Shown here piece after piece: positions 62,641 through 64,000 of a DNA stretch of 64,000 bases (position 1 is the stretch's first letter; each line of letters opens with the position of its first letter). A program made the position numbers and the translations under genes. The stretch comes from Sphagnum compactum (lineage: Eukaryota; Bryophyta; Sphagnopsida; Sphagnales): assembly GCA_965153455.1 (NCBI GenBank), contig OZ234503.1, forward strand, positions 10,173,118 to 10,237,117, in the 5' to 3' direction. The notes below the pieces were generated by a model that was not told the origin of the DNA, ran no database searches, and worked only from the letters and a program-made list of their open reading frames with translations.

Positions 62641-63604
62641 TTGCAAGCTGAATGAAAGAACAAGGGGTTTTTTGGTAGTGAACTGTCTGCACCCCTTTTG
62701 GAAAAAATTAAGTTTGTTTTAGGGTTTTTCCCCGCACAGATGCAAGTAAAACAAACCCTCGAATGCCAAGGGAGGTGCCCACATATCGTCATTTGGTGAA
62801 CATGTGTAAGTCTCCCCACCCAGCTACCAGCTGACACGACTGAGATGTGTGGCCCTTCCATTGGGGGGTTGTGAACAGATTTAGGCTCGTTCAGCTTCAA
62901 AGACCCATTTGTTCCACCATCATCCATTGGATGTAATGTCCAATTTGTCTGGTACCTCCGATTTTTTTCACACCAATGAGGGCAAGACCCTTTCTGTGAC
63001 ATGAAATGAACAAATTTGGAAGTGCTTGCTTACAGAACTAAACCAATATTTCTTCAAATCTGTCCAGGACACAGATTCTAGCAAACAAAACTAGGAATGA
63101 AACCATCTCCTCCTGAATCAAGGAAGATCAACCTAATCCTTTGGTTGACATGGTACACATGCCGTCCATTTACAGTAGTAAAACTCAGAGTGATTAAATT
63201 TTATCCCATTGGTTTGCAAGGTGTAGCCAGATTCTATCCAAGGAATTGGATTTCTTGGGGAGGGGATTATTGACAATGCATGTTTCACGAATTCAACTTT
63301 CTGGTGGACCATATCAACTATGAAGTTTCATGTTCTACTGCAACTGATGGCCCACTCCCACACTTTTTTCACTCAAGGAAACTCATCTGACAGTTGCATT
63401 ACTGAGTTCAAAAATAGCCCTCCTTACATACCTCAAGTTCACCTCTTTAAAATTCTACTATTAAGCACTTCCAAGCAATTTCAAAAGCCCCAGTTTCCTT
63501 TATTTTTTAGTTTTCAATGAAAAAAGTATTCAATATTCAGTAACTCTCGCACTGTGGTCTAAGACAGTAGACGACTTCCTCAGTGTGCCCTTACTCATTA
63601 AAAG
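62641..63604. other. intergenic, no gene
   Basis: A 137-codon minus-strand frame (62589-63002) crosses the repeat above and shows no domain. Not called. Confidence 0.35.
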
Positions 63605-63940
63605 ACTTTCCAACAATACCAAAAGTGTGACATGGGTGGTATGGTTAGGGAGATCTCAATGTGACAAACTAAACAAACAAAATATTTTCCTTTAATAACT
63701 ATATTAGTGTGGCTTGTGCCATTGGTCAAGTGTAAACATGGCCTTGACAATATAGTTCAATTTTGAAAAAATATATGTATTTTTAAAATTAATTTCCAAT
63801 GACAAAATTTATTGAAAATTCAATATCTTGCCCACCTTAGGTCTAAAAATTAGAAAATCACCTCCAAGGAATCCCATTCATCAAGGGCTTTGCTATAGTA
63901 CCAAAAGCTCACATAACTTCCCCTAAAATATTTAGTTTTG
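63605..63940 (+). repeat. dispersed repeat with CTTTCCAACAATACCAAAAG motifs, copy 2
   Basis: GACTTTCCAACAATACCAA...CAATGTGACAAACTAAAC (63605-63675), then TTAGGTCTAAAAATT...AAGGGCTTTGCTATAGTACC (63837-63905). Same motif groups as 25985-26290 in swapped order; may continue past the window. Confidence 0.6.
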
Positions 63941-64000
63941 ATTCTTCAAATTTTTATTCACGAGTTTTTTTCATTATTCAATAACTCTTGCATTATATAT

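Noticed and set aside
62589-63002. 137-codon minus-strand frame
   Set aside because: Runs through the dispersed GCTATTGGGAACA repeat and shows no domain.

Overview
The window looks like a stretch of a large, repeat-rich nuclear genome of a land plant. It holds one clear gene, an intronless AHL (AT-hook plus PPC domain) regulator on the minus strand at 19370-20197. Around it lie tens of kilobases of AT-rich DNA with plant-type transposable elements: CACTA elements, a broken hAT transposase, primer-binding sites of tRNA-primed LTR retrotransposons and tRNA-derived repeats. Nothing suggests a bacterium, organelle or virus. The AHL family is specific to land plants in this architecture. I cannot name the lineage from one gene; the gene desert would suit a species with a large genome.

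Layout. 1-10 kb is very AT-rich and nearly free of CpG, with fragments of CACTA-like elements, one LTR/primer-binding-site junction and one tRNA-like repeat. 10-23 kb is a low-copy, CpG-containing island: the AHL gene, its GC-rich 5' region, and two candidate spliced exons downstream on the same strand that I cannot name. 23-35 kb returns to AT-rich repeats. 30-42 kb holds three members of one terminal-inverted-repeat family (ends GGTGAAAGCACACTA) and two members of a CACTA family. 44-49 kb has a second CACTA subfamily marked by TTGCAAC subterminal motifs. 50.7-53.2 kb is a decayed hAT transposase. 55.3-57.0 kb is the best-preserved CACTA element. 59-64 kb carries repeats paired with copies at 8-11 kb and 26 kb.

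The most unusual structure is a family of short CACTA elements (37836-38928, 41462-42120 reversed, 55307-57015). Two copies have exact 3-bp target duplications (GGG, TTC). All carry the same internal cargo: long CTAC/GTAG tetranucleotide arrays and a roughly 60-bp tRNA-like block with Pol III A- and B-box motifs. None encodes a protein, so they would need a transposase from elsewhere. Other signals worth checking are a perfect 18-bp hairpin at 40506-40563, a 20-bp perfect palindrome at 55912-55931, three G-boxes inside one CACTA element, and the unnamed exons at 17.5-19.0 kb.

All repeat boundaries and similarities were read by eye; no alignment or database search was run.
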